Shown in pieces: positions 43,561 through 51,376 of a stretch of DNA of 57,935 bases. The position numbers were made by a program, and so were the translations under genes. Source of the DNA: Bacteroides sp. 224. Lineage in GTDB: Bacteria > Bacteroidota > Bacteroidia > Bacteroidales > Bacteroidaceae. The stretch lies in the NCBI RefSeq assembly GCF_010500995.1, contig NZ_QVMK01000017.1, positions 1 through 57,935 of the forward strand, in the 5' to 3' direction. How positions within the stretch are numbered: position 1 is the stretch's first letter; the number at the start of each line of letters is the position of its first letter. Below the pieces are notes generated by a model, which saw nothing but the letters and a program-made list of their open reading frames with translations, had not been told where the DNA came from and made no database searches.

Positions 43561-45141
43561 TTACTCTGCAACAATCTCCCACTCTCCCAAATTCCTTTCT
43601 TCGCGGTCGAAGCTTACGCCAATCTTCACCAATTGCCGTCCATCGGCAGTATAGGGTATCAGGTAGCCTTTTTCATCAATCTGGCGAAGGGCCTCTTCGG
43701 TAGAGCCGTTCAACTTAAACTCGAATACATAGATGTAGTCTTTGGTCTTTACCACCGCATCGGCACGGCCACGGGCACTACGTACTTCGGCTTCGGTAAA
43801 CTGTCCCATTAGTTTGAATACTAAGTAGAATACTACTTGATAATGCCGCTCAGTTTTATCATTGAGTTCGTAAGGGAAATCGGCAAAGAAAGCGCGCAGG
43901 CGATTGAGGAAGGCTTCGGTTTTGCCTTTTTCCAGTTCGTCTACAAACAGACCAATGTAGAAAGGAGTATTCTCTGTAGATACACAGGTATAAAATGGCG
44001 TAACAAAGTTGAGGAATCCATACTTCACTTCCTCATTGGGGTAACCCAGTGTATACATTTGAAAACGTTCATCATACTCTTTGATAGTAAGGTATCCACT
44101 TTGATAAATCATCGGTATCGGGTTGTCGATGCTGGCGCGATTGTTGGTTAAGGAGAGAGCAGGCACGCGTATACCATCCAAATCGCGGAGGTCGAAGTCG
44201 GTCTTCTTTAGTATTTCGGTAAGGAAGGTAGGTGTTCCGCTGGCAAACCAATAACTTTCATACACTCCGGAAGACAGGGTGTTCAATACACTAAATGGAT
44301 TGAACATACCAATCATATTGCGATAGCTAAAATGATAGCCATCGTACATACGGGTTAATTTAGCCACGGCTTCGTTGCGCGATATGCCATTGTCGGCGGC
44401 AAGCGTTTCCAACTCGGGAGCACAATAGGTTTCGATCTCTTGCTGTGTCAATCCGCAAAGATCCGCAAAACGGTGATCCAAACTAATATCTACCAACTGA
44501 TTGAGGTTGCTGAATATGCCCCCCTGTGCAAACTTGGTTACACCGGTGATGAATACGAATTGCAGCCACTTATCGGCATCTTTCAGCACGGCATAGAAAG
44601 CGGCGAGCAGGTTGCGGAAGCGAGTTTGCAGCTCCTCATCGTGCATGGAACGTAATAGGGGTTTGTCGTACTCGTCGATAAGTACTACTACGCGAAGGCC
44701 AGTTTTTTTATATGCTTTTTCAATCACATTCATAAAGCGCATGGAATAGGAGTCTGTTGTAGAGAGAGAGTCGTACTCTACTTCCCAAGCACTTAACTGA
44801 TTCTCTAATATTTTCTGCAAATCTTCTACTGTTTCATACTTCTCGGCATTCAGGTCGAGGTGCAATACAGGGTAGGTCTTCCAGTCTTTCTCTACACGTT
44901 CAATAAACAGTCCTTTAAAAAGTTCTTTCTTTCCTTTGTAGTAAGCCTCAAGGGTAGAGAGCATCAAGCTCTTACCAAACCGACGAGGTCTACTCAGGAA
45001 ATAAGGATTGCCGATACGGATAAGCCGATACATCTGCTCGGTTTTATCAATATAAACATAACCCTCACTACGAAGTTTCTCAAAACTTTGTATACCGATG
45101 GGGTAACGACGAAAGGGGGCAGTGTAATCTATACTTTCCAT
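43561..45141 (-). CDS. AAA-ATPase-like / PD-(D/E)XK nuclease-like protein
   Basis: 526 residues. N-terminal AAA-ATPase-like domain (PF09820 type): YPIGIQSFEKLRSEGYVYID and FLSRPRRFGKSLMLSTLEAY (a variant P-loop, about 48-67), then VVLIDEYDKPLL (Walker B). The C-terminal PD-(D/E)XK nuclease-like part has RGRADAVV and YIYVFEFKLNGS. Bacteroidetes genomes carry many copies of this family; the biological role is unknown, though a mobile or defence function is often proposed. It lies alone between two repeats. Confidence 0.88.
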   Translation of the reverse strand: MESIDYTAPFRRYPIGIQSFEKLRSEGYVYIDKTEQMYRLIRIGNPYFLSRPRRFGKSLMLSTLEAYYKGKKELFKGLFIERVEKDWKTYPVLHLDLNAEKYETVEDLQKILENQLSAWEVEYDSLSTTDSYSMRFMNVIEKAYKKTGLRVVVLIDEYDKPLLRSMHDEELQTRFRNLLAAFYAVLKDADKWLQFVFITGVTKFAQGGIFSNLNQLVDISLDHRFADLCGLTQQEIETYCAPELETLAADNGISRNEAVAKLTRMYDGYHFSYRNMIGMFNPFSVLNTLSSGVYESYWFASGTPTFLTEILKKTDFDLRDLDGIRVPALSLTNNRASIDNPIPMIYQSGYLTIKEYDERFQMYTLGYPNEEVKYGFLNFVTPFYTCVSTENTPFYIGLFVDELEKGKTEAFLNRLRAFFADFPYELNDKTERHYQVVFYLVFKLMGQFTEAEVRSARGRADAVVKTKDYIYVFEFKLNGSTEEALRQIDEKGYLIPYTADGRQLVKIGVSFDREERNLGEWEIVAE

Positions 45142-45207
45142 AATTGACTTCTGTTTATTTCTGAAAACAAATATACAAGATAATATGCGATATTGGTAAT
45201 TTTATTA

Positions 45208-45284
45208 AGTGAAAAGTGAATAGTGAATAGTGAAAAGTGCGGCATCATAACTATTCACTTTTCACTATTCACTTTTCACTATTA
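45208..45284. repeat. Inverted repeat, AGTGAAAAGTGAATAGTG family
   Basis: GTGAAAAGTGAATAGTGAAT on the left and ATTCACTTTTCACTATTCAC on the right, arms about 31 bp around GCGGCATCATAA. It lies in the gap upstream of both the nuclease-like gene and the DUF4373 gene. Confidence 0.85.
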
Positions 45285-45450
45285 AATCCTTTCCTTTCCG
45301 AACCATTTCAAGCTAAAATTAGACGCCTCTTGCTTTTCTCGAAAATAATAACGAAATTTGTAGCGATAACCAATAAATACACTCACAAAGATACGAATAA
45401 TTTCGCTAACAAACGCGATTCTTAAAATTAATTAATCACTTTCGGTTTTA
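45285..45450. other. A/T-rich spacer before the DUF4373 gene
   Basis: No gene, hairpin or full consensus promoter is seen. TTTG at about 45358 is not followed by a -7 box at the right distance. The downstream gene's promoter must be elsewhere or unusual. Confidence 0.4.
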
Positions 45451-46338
45451 ATGCCGATTTTAAAAGAAGAAACAAGCATGGGAAAGAAACATTACCTGCC
45501 ATTAAAAGCAGACATCACAAAAGACGAAAAAGTTGTAGCAATCATCGAAAAACACGGACTTAAAGGTCTTGGCACATATACCGTTCTATTGATGGAGCTA
45601 TACCAACACCCGGATTATTGCTGCAAGCTAAGCACTATACGAATGGCTTTACGCGCCTTTAAAGCAAATAAATCATTGCTCGACGACCTTATCCGAAACC
45701 AAAACCTCTTTGAACTAACGGAGATAGATGGAGAAAATTACCTTACATCTATCTACCTTAATGAACTGGAAAAGAAACAGAAAAGTTATACTAAGAGTAA
45801 ATCTGCCGCAGGAAAAAAAGGAGCAAAAATAAGATGGCAAAAAGATAGCAAAAGGGATGGCAAAAGTATGGCTATATATAAAGAAGAAGAAGTAGTAATA
45901 CTAAATACCGAAGAAAGAAAGGAAAAGAAATCATGGCAAGAATATGTAACCGAGGCATTCTCCGACAGAACTTGGGTAGAATGTCAAGCGGCACATTCAG
46001 GACTGGAAGCCCGTTTTCTAAAACATGAAACATATATCATAAACCTATTTCTGAAACATGTGCTTACTCATGGCACAGAAAACAAACAGCTTTCCCTGCA
46101 AGATATAAAGTTCTATTTTGCCAACTTTATTCGTCAAGGCACCATCACCTGCAAACGGGTAACCCAGAAACTCAATGATCTGGAGAACAAACAGGAGGCA
46201 ACAACCCCTTATCGCTTTGAAACGATAGACGAAGTAACAGGAGAACGCTCGTACTACGGAAATATCATTCCCAAAGATGCTCCGCCACGCCCAAACGACA
46301 GAATGGTATGGAATTATGGGTATGAACGTTGGGAGTAA
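45451..46338 (+). CDS. DUF4373 (Lin1244/Lin1753-type) protein
   Basis: 295 residues from the ATG at 45451; a start at 45478 (MGKKHYLPLKADITKDEK) is as likely. The N-terminal domain resembles the Lin1244/Lin1753 or phage replisome-organiser N-terminus (KADITKDEKVVAIIEKHGLK, GTYTVLLMELYQ). It is followed by a Lys-rich linker and a C-terminal helical domain (FLKHVLTHGTENKQLSLQDI). Such proteins are common near phage or mobile replication genes. None is adjacent here, so the gene may be a relic or a stray copy. Confidence 0.75.
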   Translation: MPILKEETSMGKKHYLPLKADITKDEKVVAIIEKHGLKGLGTYTVLLMELYQHPDYCCKLSTIRMALRAFKANKSLLDDLIRNQNLFELTEIDGENYLTSIYLNELEKKQKSYTKSKSAAGKKGAKIRWQKDSKRDGKSMAIYKEEEVVILNTEERKEKKSWQEYVTEAFSDRTWVECQAAHSGLEARFLKHETYIINLFLKHVLTHGTENKQLSLQDIKFYFANFIRQGTITCKRVTQKLNDLENKQEATTPYRFETIDEVTGERSYYGNIIPKDAPPRPNDRMVWNYGYERWE

Positions 46339-46349
46339 TAAACAGGGAA

Positions 46350-46415
46350 AATGCTACTGGCAGTTGAGTAGAATGCTACTGGCAATTGGGGGGAATGGTA
46401 CTGGCAGTTTAAAAG
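46350..46415 (-). repeat. Three-unit 22-bp tandem repeat, inverted relative to 16157
   Basis: On the plus strand: AATGCTACTGGCAGTT plus six variable bases, at 46350, 46372 and 46394. The reverse complement is AACTGCCAGTAGCATT, the same unit as at 16157-16222. Variable sextets are GAGTAG, GGGGGG and TAAAAG. It lies 12 nt after the DUF4373 stop. Confidence 0.85.
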
Positions 46416-46416
46416 A

Positions 46417-46452
46417 ATGAAGGTGTGCCAAGAATAATCGACACACCTTCAT
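46417..46452. terminator. Bidirectional terminator between the DUF4373 gene and pepD
   Basis: ATGAAGGTGTG (46417-46427) pairs perfectly with CACACCTTCAT (46442-46452), 11 bp, loop of 14 nt, A/T-rich on the right. It separates convergent genes. Confidence 0.8.
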
Positions 46453-46483
46453 GATATAATATTTTATTAACGAAGCCTATATT

Positions 46484-47944
46484 TTACTTCTTCTCCGGCG
46501 TATTAGCCAGCGTAGCCGTCAAGAAATCATAGAATTTAGCAACCGTTGGTATCAGTGCTCTTTCGTCCGGTGAGTGTGGTGAACGTAAAGTAGGACCAAA
46601 CGAAATCATATCCAATCCCGGGATATTTGCTCCGATGATACCACATTCCAATCCGGCATGAATCACTTTTACGTGAGGTTCTACACCAAATTGCTCTTTG
46701 TACGATTGCTTCATGGCAGCCAGAATAGGAGAGTTTACGTTGGGTTGCCATCCAGAATACGAACCGCTGAACTCAACTTTCATACCGGCAAGCAGGAATG
46801 TGCTTTCAAGGCTCTTAGCCAAACACTCCTTCATGCTATCGCTGCTGCTGCGAGCTAAAATCTTAATGGAAGCCTCTCCGCCTTTTATTTCCACAATAGC
46901 CAGATTGGAAGAAGTTTCTACCGTATCGGGAATGGTAGGAATCATACGGGTTACTCCGTTTTGGCAACCGTAAACCGCACAAACCAACGCATCTTGTACC
47001 TCTTCGGGCACTGCCATTGCAGGTGTGTCTACACGCTCGGCGGTTAAAGAAATAGGAGTTTCAATGGCACCATACTCTTCGTTGAAAGTCTTCTCCATCT
47101 CCGATACCAATTCCAATAAAGCCGCTTCGTTTTCTTCGGGAATGGTAATCACTACTTCGCCTTCGCGGGGGATAGCGTTACGCATATTGCCACCCGACCA
47201 GCTCACTAAACGAGCTTCTTCGTCTACGATAGCATCATATACAAAGCGAGCCAGCAGTTTGTTGGCATTGGCACGTCCTTCGTTAATTTCGAGTCCGGAG
47301 TGGCCTCCGCGCAATCCTTTTACGGAAACTTTAAAGGCGATGTCGCCTTCTTCGGCTTCTACTTCCTTATATTGCAGAGTAGCTGTAATGTCAATACCAC
47401 CGGCACAACCAATGTAAAGATCGCCTTCATCTTCCGAGTCGAGGTTCAGAAGAATTTCTCCGTTCACGGTGCCTGCCTTTAATCCGAACGCGCCAACCAT
47501 ACCGGTTTCTTCGTCTAAAGTAATTAAAGCTTCAATCGGACCATGTTTCAGGTTTTTATCTTCGAGTATAGCCATAATTGCTGCAACACCAATACCATTG
47601 TCGGCTCCCAGTGTAGTGCCTTTGGCTTTCACCCATTCGCCATCTATATAAGTTTGAATAGGATCTTTCTCGAAATCGTGTACTGTATCGTTGTTCTTTT
47701 GAGGTACCATATCCATGTGAGCCTGTAAGATAACTCCTTTGCGGTTTTCCATTCCCGGAGTGGCAGGCTTACGAATAATTACGTTACCAATCTCGTCTGT
47801 AAAAGATTCCAGACCCAGGTCTTTGCCAAATTCCATAAGAAACTTGGTGATCGGCCCCATAAATCCCGACGGACGCGGAATTTGTGTTAACGAATAGAAA
47901 TGTTTCCACACGTTCTGTGGTTCTAAAGATTGAATTGTTTTCAT
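46484..47944 (-). CDS. pepD: Aminoacyl-histidine dipeptidase (PepD, M20C)
   Basis: 486 residues, the family length. Metal and catalytic motifs: GVILQAHMDMVPQK (His and Asp), TTLGADNGIGVAA (bridging Asp), LITLDEETGMVGA (catalytic Glu and ligand Glu), LNLDSEDEGDLYIGCAGG, and a late ligand His in LRSPHSPDERALI. Cytoplasmic, hydrolyses Xaa-His dipeptides. Its start overlaps the upstream flippase-like gene by 4 nt (ATGA), so they are coupled. Confidence 0.95.
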   Translation of the reverse strand: MKTIQSLEPQNVWKHFYSLTQIPRPSGFMGPITKFLMEFGKDLGLESFTDEIGNVIIRKPATPGMENRKGVILQAHMDMVPQKNNDTVHDFEKDPIQTYIDGEWVKAKGTTLGADNGIGVAAIMAILEDKNLKHGPIEALITLDEETGMVGAFGLKAGTVNGEILLNLDSEDEGDLYIGCAGGIDITATLQYKEVEAEEGDIAFKVSVKGLRGGHSGLEINEGRANANKLLARFVYDAIVDEEARLVSWSGGNMRNAIPREGEVVITIPEENEAALLELVSEMEKTFNEEYGAIETPISLTAERVDTPAMAVPEEVQDALVCAVYGCQNGVTRMIPTIPDTVETSSNLAIVEIKGGEASIKILARSSSDSMKECLAKSLESTFLLAGMKVEFSGSYSGWQPNVNSPILAAMKQSYKEQFGVEPHVKVIHAGLECGIIGANIPGLDMISFGPTLRSPHSPDERALIPTVAKFYDFLTATLANTPEKK

Positions 47945-48951
47945 AAAGTATTTAATTTATTAACGGTAGATAGAGCTATTAGAGCGTATATACCTAATAT
48001 TATAACTAATAATGTTTGAATTGAATGAACCAGCAACGCAAAAACACCTGCATCGGTTTCGTTTACCCCATAAAGTGTCAGCATGGTTATTACTGCAAAA
48101 TGCCAGGGACCTGCTCCATTAGGAGTAGGCACTACTACGGCAAAGGTGCCTGCTACAAACAACACCAACCCTGCCCAAATGTTTAAATCCTGTGTAAAAG
48201 AAAAGCAAAAGAAGGTGATATAAAATTGCATGAAATAGCAGAACCAAATGGCAAACGTATAAAAGAGATAAACGGGTATATTCTTTGTTTTCTTTAAAGA
48301 GATAACTCCTTCCCAGATATTCACTACCACTCCTTTTACCTTTTCAAAGAAGGAGAGTGTGCGTGCCAGGTAATACAAAAGAATGATTACTCCAATCACG
48401 CTAAAGGCAATGATGTAAAATTGTACGGAGGTAAACAAATCTCCAATGGAATGCAGGTTGGTTCCTGTTTTTCCGAAAAACTGACCTACTACCTTCATTT
48501 GCCCCATCATGGCAATACCGGTAAGTAAAGCTACACATAGCGTATCAATCATTCGTTCGGTAACCACTGTACCCAATGATTTGGAGAAAGAAATTCCATC
48601 ATATTTAGACAGTATGGCACAGCGCGAAACCTCTCCCACACGCGGAAGAACCAGGTTTGCTGCATAAGAAATGAATATCGCATTGATGGCAGTTACAGTT
48701 CTGGGCGGCGTTCCCAAAGGAGTTAAGGCAAGCTTCCAGCGCCAACCACGAAACAGATGGCTGAATATTCCAAAAAACAATGACAGAATCATCCACCACC
48801 AGTTCATCTCATGAAGAAGAACTTCTTTTACTCGCCAAAATTCGAAATCCCGGTATGTCCATACTAAAATACCTCCTCCTAAAGCTATAGGAAGAACCAT
48901 TTTAAGTGCTTTTTTTAAGAGTTTCTTCATGCTCAATTCGTCATTCTTCAT
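47941..48951 (-). CDS. Lysylphosphatidylglycerol synthase TM-like flippase-type protein
   Basis: 336 residues, about 8 membrane segments (UPF0104 / PF03706). Typical stretches: FFGIFSHLFRGWRWKLAL, AIFISYAANLVLPRVGEVSR, GTVVTERMIDTLCVALLTG and PTPNGAGPWHFAVITML. No catalytic aminoacyl-transferase domain, so only the flippase-like part is present. The role in lipid handling is inferred. The ATG at 48951 fits the -7 box at 48977-48984. Confidence 0.85.
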   Translation of the reverse strand: MKNDELSMKKLLKKALKMVLPIALGGGILVWTYRDFEFWRVKEVLLHEMNWWWMILSLFFGIFSHLFRGWRWKLALTPLGTPPRTVTAINAIFISYAANLVLPRVGEVSRCAILSKYDGISFSKSLGTVVTERMIDTLCVALLTGIAMMGQMKVVGQFFGKTGTNLHSIGDLFTSVQFYIIAFSVIGVIILLYYLARTLSFFEKVKGVVVNIWEGVISLKKTKNIPVYLFYTFAIWFCYFMQFYITFFCFSFTQDLNIWAGLVLFVAGTFAVVVPTPNGAGPWHFAVITMLTLYGVNETDAGVFALLVHSIQTLLVIILGIYALIALSTVNKLNTL

Positions 48952-48976
48952 TTAAAAGAATTACCTTTGTCGGCTA

Positions 48977-49036
48977 CAAACTTACATAAAAATACAGATT
49001 TTTAAGCGAGTCGAATAAAAATAATTATTGAACACA
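48977..49036 (-). promoter_or_regulatory. Promoter region shared with panB
   Basis: On the minus strand the -7 box TAAGTTTG (48977-48984) has no clear TTTG at -33, but about 60 bp starting here match the panB upstream region (55095-55154) with about 7-8 differences, including TTATTTTTATTCRACTCG. Both run into a GAACACA palindrome. Confidence 0.55.
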
Positions 49037-49096
49037 GAGACGTGGAAGCCCCAAAGTCTTTATCTGAACTCTGTACCTCTGTGTCTCCGTGTTCAA
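49029..49096. repeat. Inverted repeat, GAACACAGAGAC family (copy 2)
   Basis: TTGAACACAGAGACGTGGAA (49029) faces CTCTGTGTCTCCGTGTTCAA (to 49096); the inner arm is decayed. It lies between divergent genes, 22 nt before the rsmA start. Confidence 0.75.
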
Positions 49097-49117
49097 TTAA
49101 TATCTTAAAATTGTATA

Positions 49118-49936
49118 ATGATGAGACAGGTAAAACCTAAAAAGTTCTTGGGACAGCATTTTCTGAAAGACCTGAAAATAGCACAGGATATTGCAGATAC
49201 AGTAGATATTCTCCCTCAATTACCTGTATTGGAAGTCGGTCCGGGAATGGGAGTGTTGACTCAATTCCTGGTAAAGAAAGAAAGAGAGTTGAAAGTTGTT
49301 GAAGTTGATTTTGAATCTGTAGCTTATCTTCGTCAGGAATATCCGGAGCTGGAAGATCATATTATTGAAGATGATTTCCTGAAAATGCACCTCGATAGGG
49401 TATTCAACGGAAAACCGTTTATTATTACCGGAAACTATCCATACAACATTTCCAGTCAGATATTTTTCAAGGTATTGGAGAATAAAGACCTGATACCTTG
49501 TTGCACAGGCATGATACAAAAAGAAGTAGCCGAACGAATGGCTGCCGGACCCGGAAGTAAAACGTACGGTATCTTAAGTGTATTGATGCAAGCCTGGTAT
49601 AAAATAGAATACCTTTTTACGGTGAGCGAGCACGTATTCAATCCGCCTCCCAAAGTAAAAAGTGCCGTGATACGAATGACGCGCAACGAAACCGTAGACC
49701 TTGGTTGCAACGAAAAACTCTTTAAGCAAGTGGTAAAAACTACCTTCAACCAACGCAGAAAAACATTGCGCAACTCTATCAAACCGATATTAGGCAAAGA
49801 TAGTTTGTTAACGCAAGAAGAAATATTCAATAAACGCCCCGAACAATTATCGGTACAGCAATTTATTGAACTAACCAATAAGGTAGAAAAAGAACTTGCC
49901 ACTTTTAATGTTCAACTCCCAACGGAAGAAAGATGA
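49118..49936 (+). CDS. rsmA: 16S rRNA (adenine 1518/1519-N6,N6)-dimethyltransferase
   Basis: 272 residues (KsgA family). KKFLGQHFLKD (8-18), SAM motif VLEVGPGMGVLTQFL, catalytic NYPYNISSQIFFKVLE, and the C-terminal domain FNQRRKTLRNS. Dimethylates two adjacent adenines near the 3' end of 16S rRNA. The start may be the first or second of two adjacent ATGs. Its stop overlaps the mgtE start (ATGA). Confidence 0.96.
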   Translation: MMRQVKPKKFLGQHFLKDLKIAQDIADTVDILPQLPVLEVGPGMGVLTQFLVKKERELKVVEVDFESVAYLRQEYPELEDHIIEDDFLKMHLDRVFNGKPFIITGNYPYNISSQIFFKVLENKDLIPCCTGMIQKEVAERMAAGPGSKTYGILSVLMQAWYKIEYLFTVSEHVFNPPPKVKSAVIRMTRNETVDLGCNEKLFKQVVKTTFNQRRKTLRNSIKPILGKDSLLTQEEIFNKRPEQLSVQQFIELTNKVEKELATFNVQLPTEER

Positions 49937-51273
49937 ACGAAGAATTCATTAAAAACATAAAAGAACTGATCGAGTCGAGAGATTCGAATCAAGTAAAAGA
50001 GCTACTCTCAGGGCTTCACCCGGCAGATATTGCAGAATTGTGCGATGAACTGTCTCCCGAAGATGCTAAATTCATATACCGCTTGCTCGACAATGAAACC
50101 GCTGCCGATGTATTGGTAGAGATGGATGAAGATGCCCGAAAAGAGTTTCTTGATATTCTTCCCTCCGAAACCATCGCCAAACGCTTTGTCGACTATATGG
50201 ATACGGATGATGCCGTAGACCTTATCCGTGAACTGGACGAAGACAAACAGGAAGAAATCCTCTCTCATATTGAAGACTTTGAGCAAGCCGGAGACATCGT
50301 CGACCTGCTAAAATACGATGAAGATACCGCCGGTGGATTGATGGGTACCGAAATGGTGGTGGTAAACGAGAACTGGAGTATGCCCGAATGTCTGAAAGAA
50401 ATGCGCCATCAAGCCGAAGACTTGGACGACATCTATTATGTGTATGTAATAGATGATGATGAAAGACTTCAGGGAGTATTCCCTCTCAAAAAAGTGATTA
50501 CGTCTCCTTCTGTCTCCAAAGTAAAACATGTGATGAGGAAAGGTCCCATTTCCGTACGTGTAGATACCCCGATTGACGATGTGGTGCAGACCTTCGAAAA
50601 GTACGACCTTGTGGCCATACCCGTATTAGACAGTATAGGCCGGTTAGTAGGACAAATCACTGTAGACGACGTAATGGACGAAGCACGTGAGCTGTCGGAA
50701 CGCGATTATCAATTGGCATCCGGTCTTTCGCAAGATGTAGAAACGCACGACAGCGTATTCCGACAAACAACGGCACGCCTTCCTTGGTTGCTTATAGGTA
50801 TGGTGGGGGGTATCGGCAACTCAATGATTCTGGGTAATTTCGATTCTACTTTTGCCATCCACCCCGAAATGGCCCTTTACATTCCTTTGATAGGTGGAAC
50901 GGGAGGAAACGTCGGAACACAATCGTCGGCACTTGTAGTACAAGGTTTAGCTAATAATTCCTTAAACTCCAAAGATACAGTCAGGCAAATCGGTAAAGAA
51001 GCGGTAGTGGCTCTTATCAATGCCACTATTATATCGATGCTGGTATACTCTTACAATTTCGTTCGCTTCGGCGCTACGGCAACTGTTACGTATTCCGTAT
51101 CTATAAGCCTTTTTGCTGTAGTTATGTTTGCGTCTATCTTTGGTACATTCGTGCCCCTTACACTGGAAAAACTAAAAATAGATCCTGCCATTGCTACCGG
51201 CCCCTTTATTTCCATAACCAATGATATTATTGGGATGATGCTCTATATGGGAATTACTGTTTTGTTGTCCTAA
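49933..51273 (+). CDS. mgtE: Magnesium transporter MgtE
   Basis: 446 residues. Cytoplasmic N-domain of helical repeats (about 1-125, LSGLHPADIAELCDELSPED), two CBS domains (about 130-250), connecting helix, then five membrane segments (about 285-446) with the selectivity region LIGGTGGNVGTQSSAL. Mg2+-gated import channel. Translationally coupled to rsmA. Confidence 0.95.
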   Translation: MNEEFIKNIKELIESRDSNQVKELLSGLHPADIAELCDELSPEDAKFIYRLLDNETAADVLVEMDEDARKEFLDILPSETIAKRFVDYMDTDDAVDLIRELDEDKQEEILSHIEDFEQAGDIVDLLKYDEDTAGGLMGTEMVVVNENWSMPECLKEMRHQAEDLDDIYYVYVIDDDERLQGVFPLKKVITSPSVSKVKHVMRKGPISVRVDTPIDDVVQTFEKYDLVAIPVLDSIGRLVGQITVDDVMDEARELSERDYQLASGLSQDVETHDSVFRQTTARLPWLLIGMVGGIGNSMILGNFDSTFAIHPEMALYIPLIGGTGGNVGTQSSALVVQGLANNSLNSKDTVRQIGKEAVVALINATIISMLVYSYNFVRFGATATVTYSVSISLFAVVMFASIFGTFVPLTLEKLKIDPAIATGPFISITNDIIGMMLYMGITVLLS

Positions 51274-51376
51274 ATAAAAAAAAACAGCGCAAAATGTATG
51301 AAGTAATCTTTTTATTTTATTAATTTGTGACCAAATAAGAAAAATGTAGGCTAACCCTATCAACCAAAAATACAGA

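Noticed and set aside
45237..45425. 62-codon plus-strand open frame
   Set aside because: Begins inside the GTGAAAAGTGAATAG palindrome and covers an A/T-rich spacer; no supporting features.
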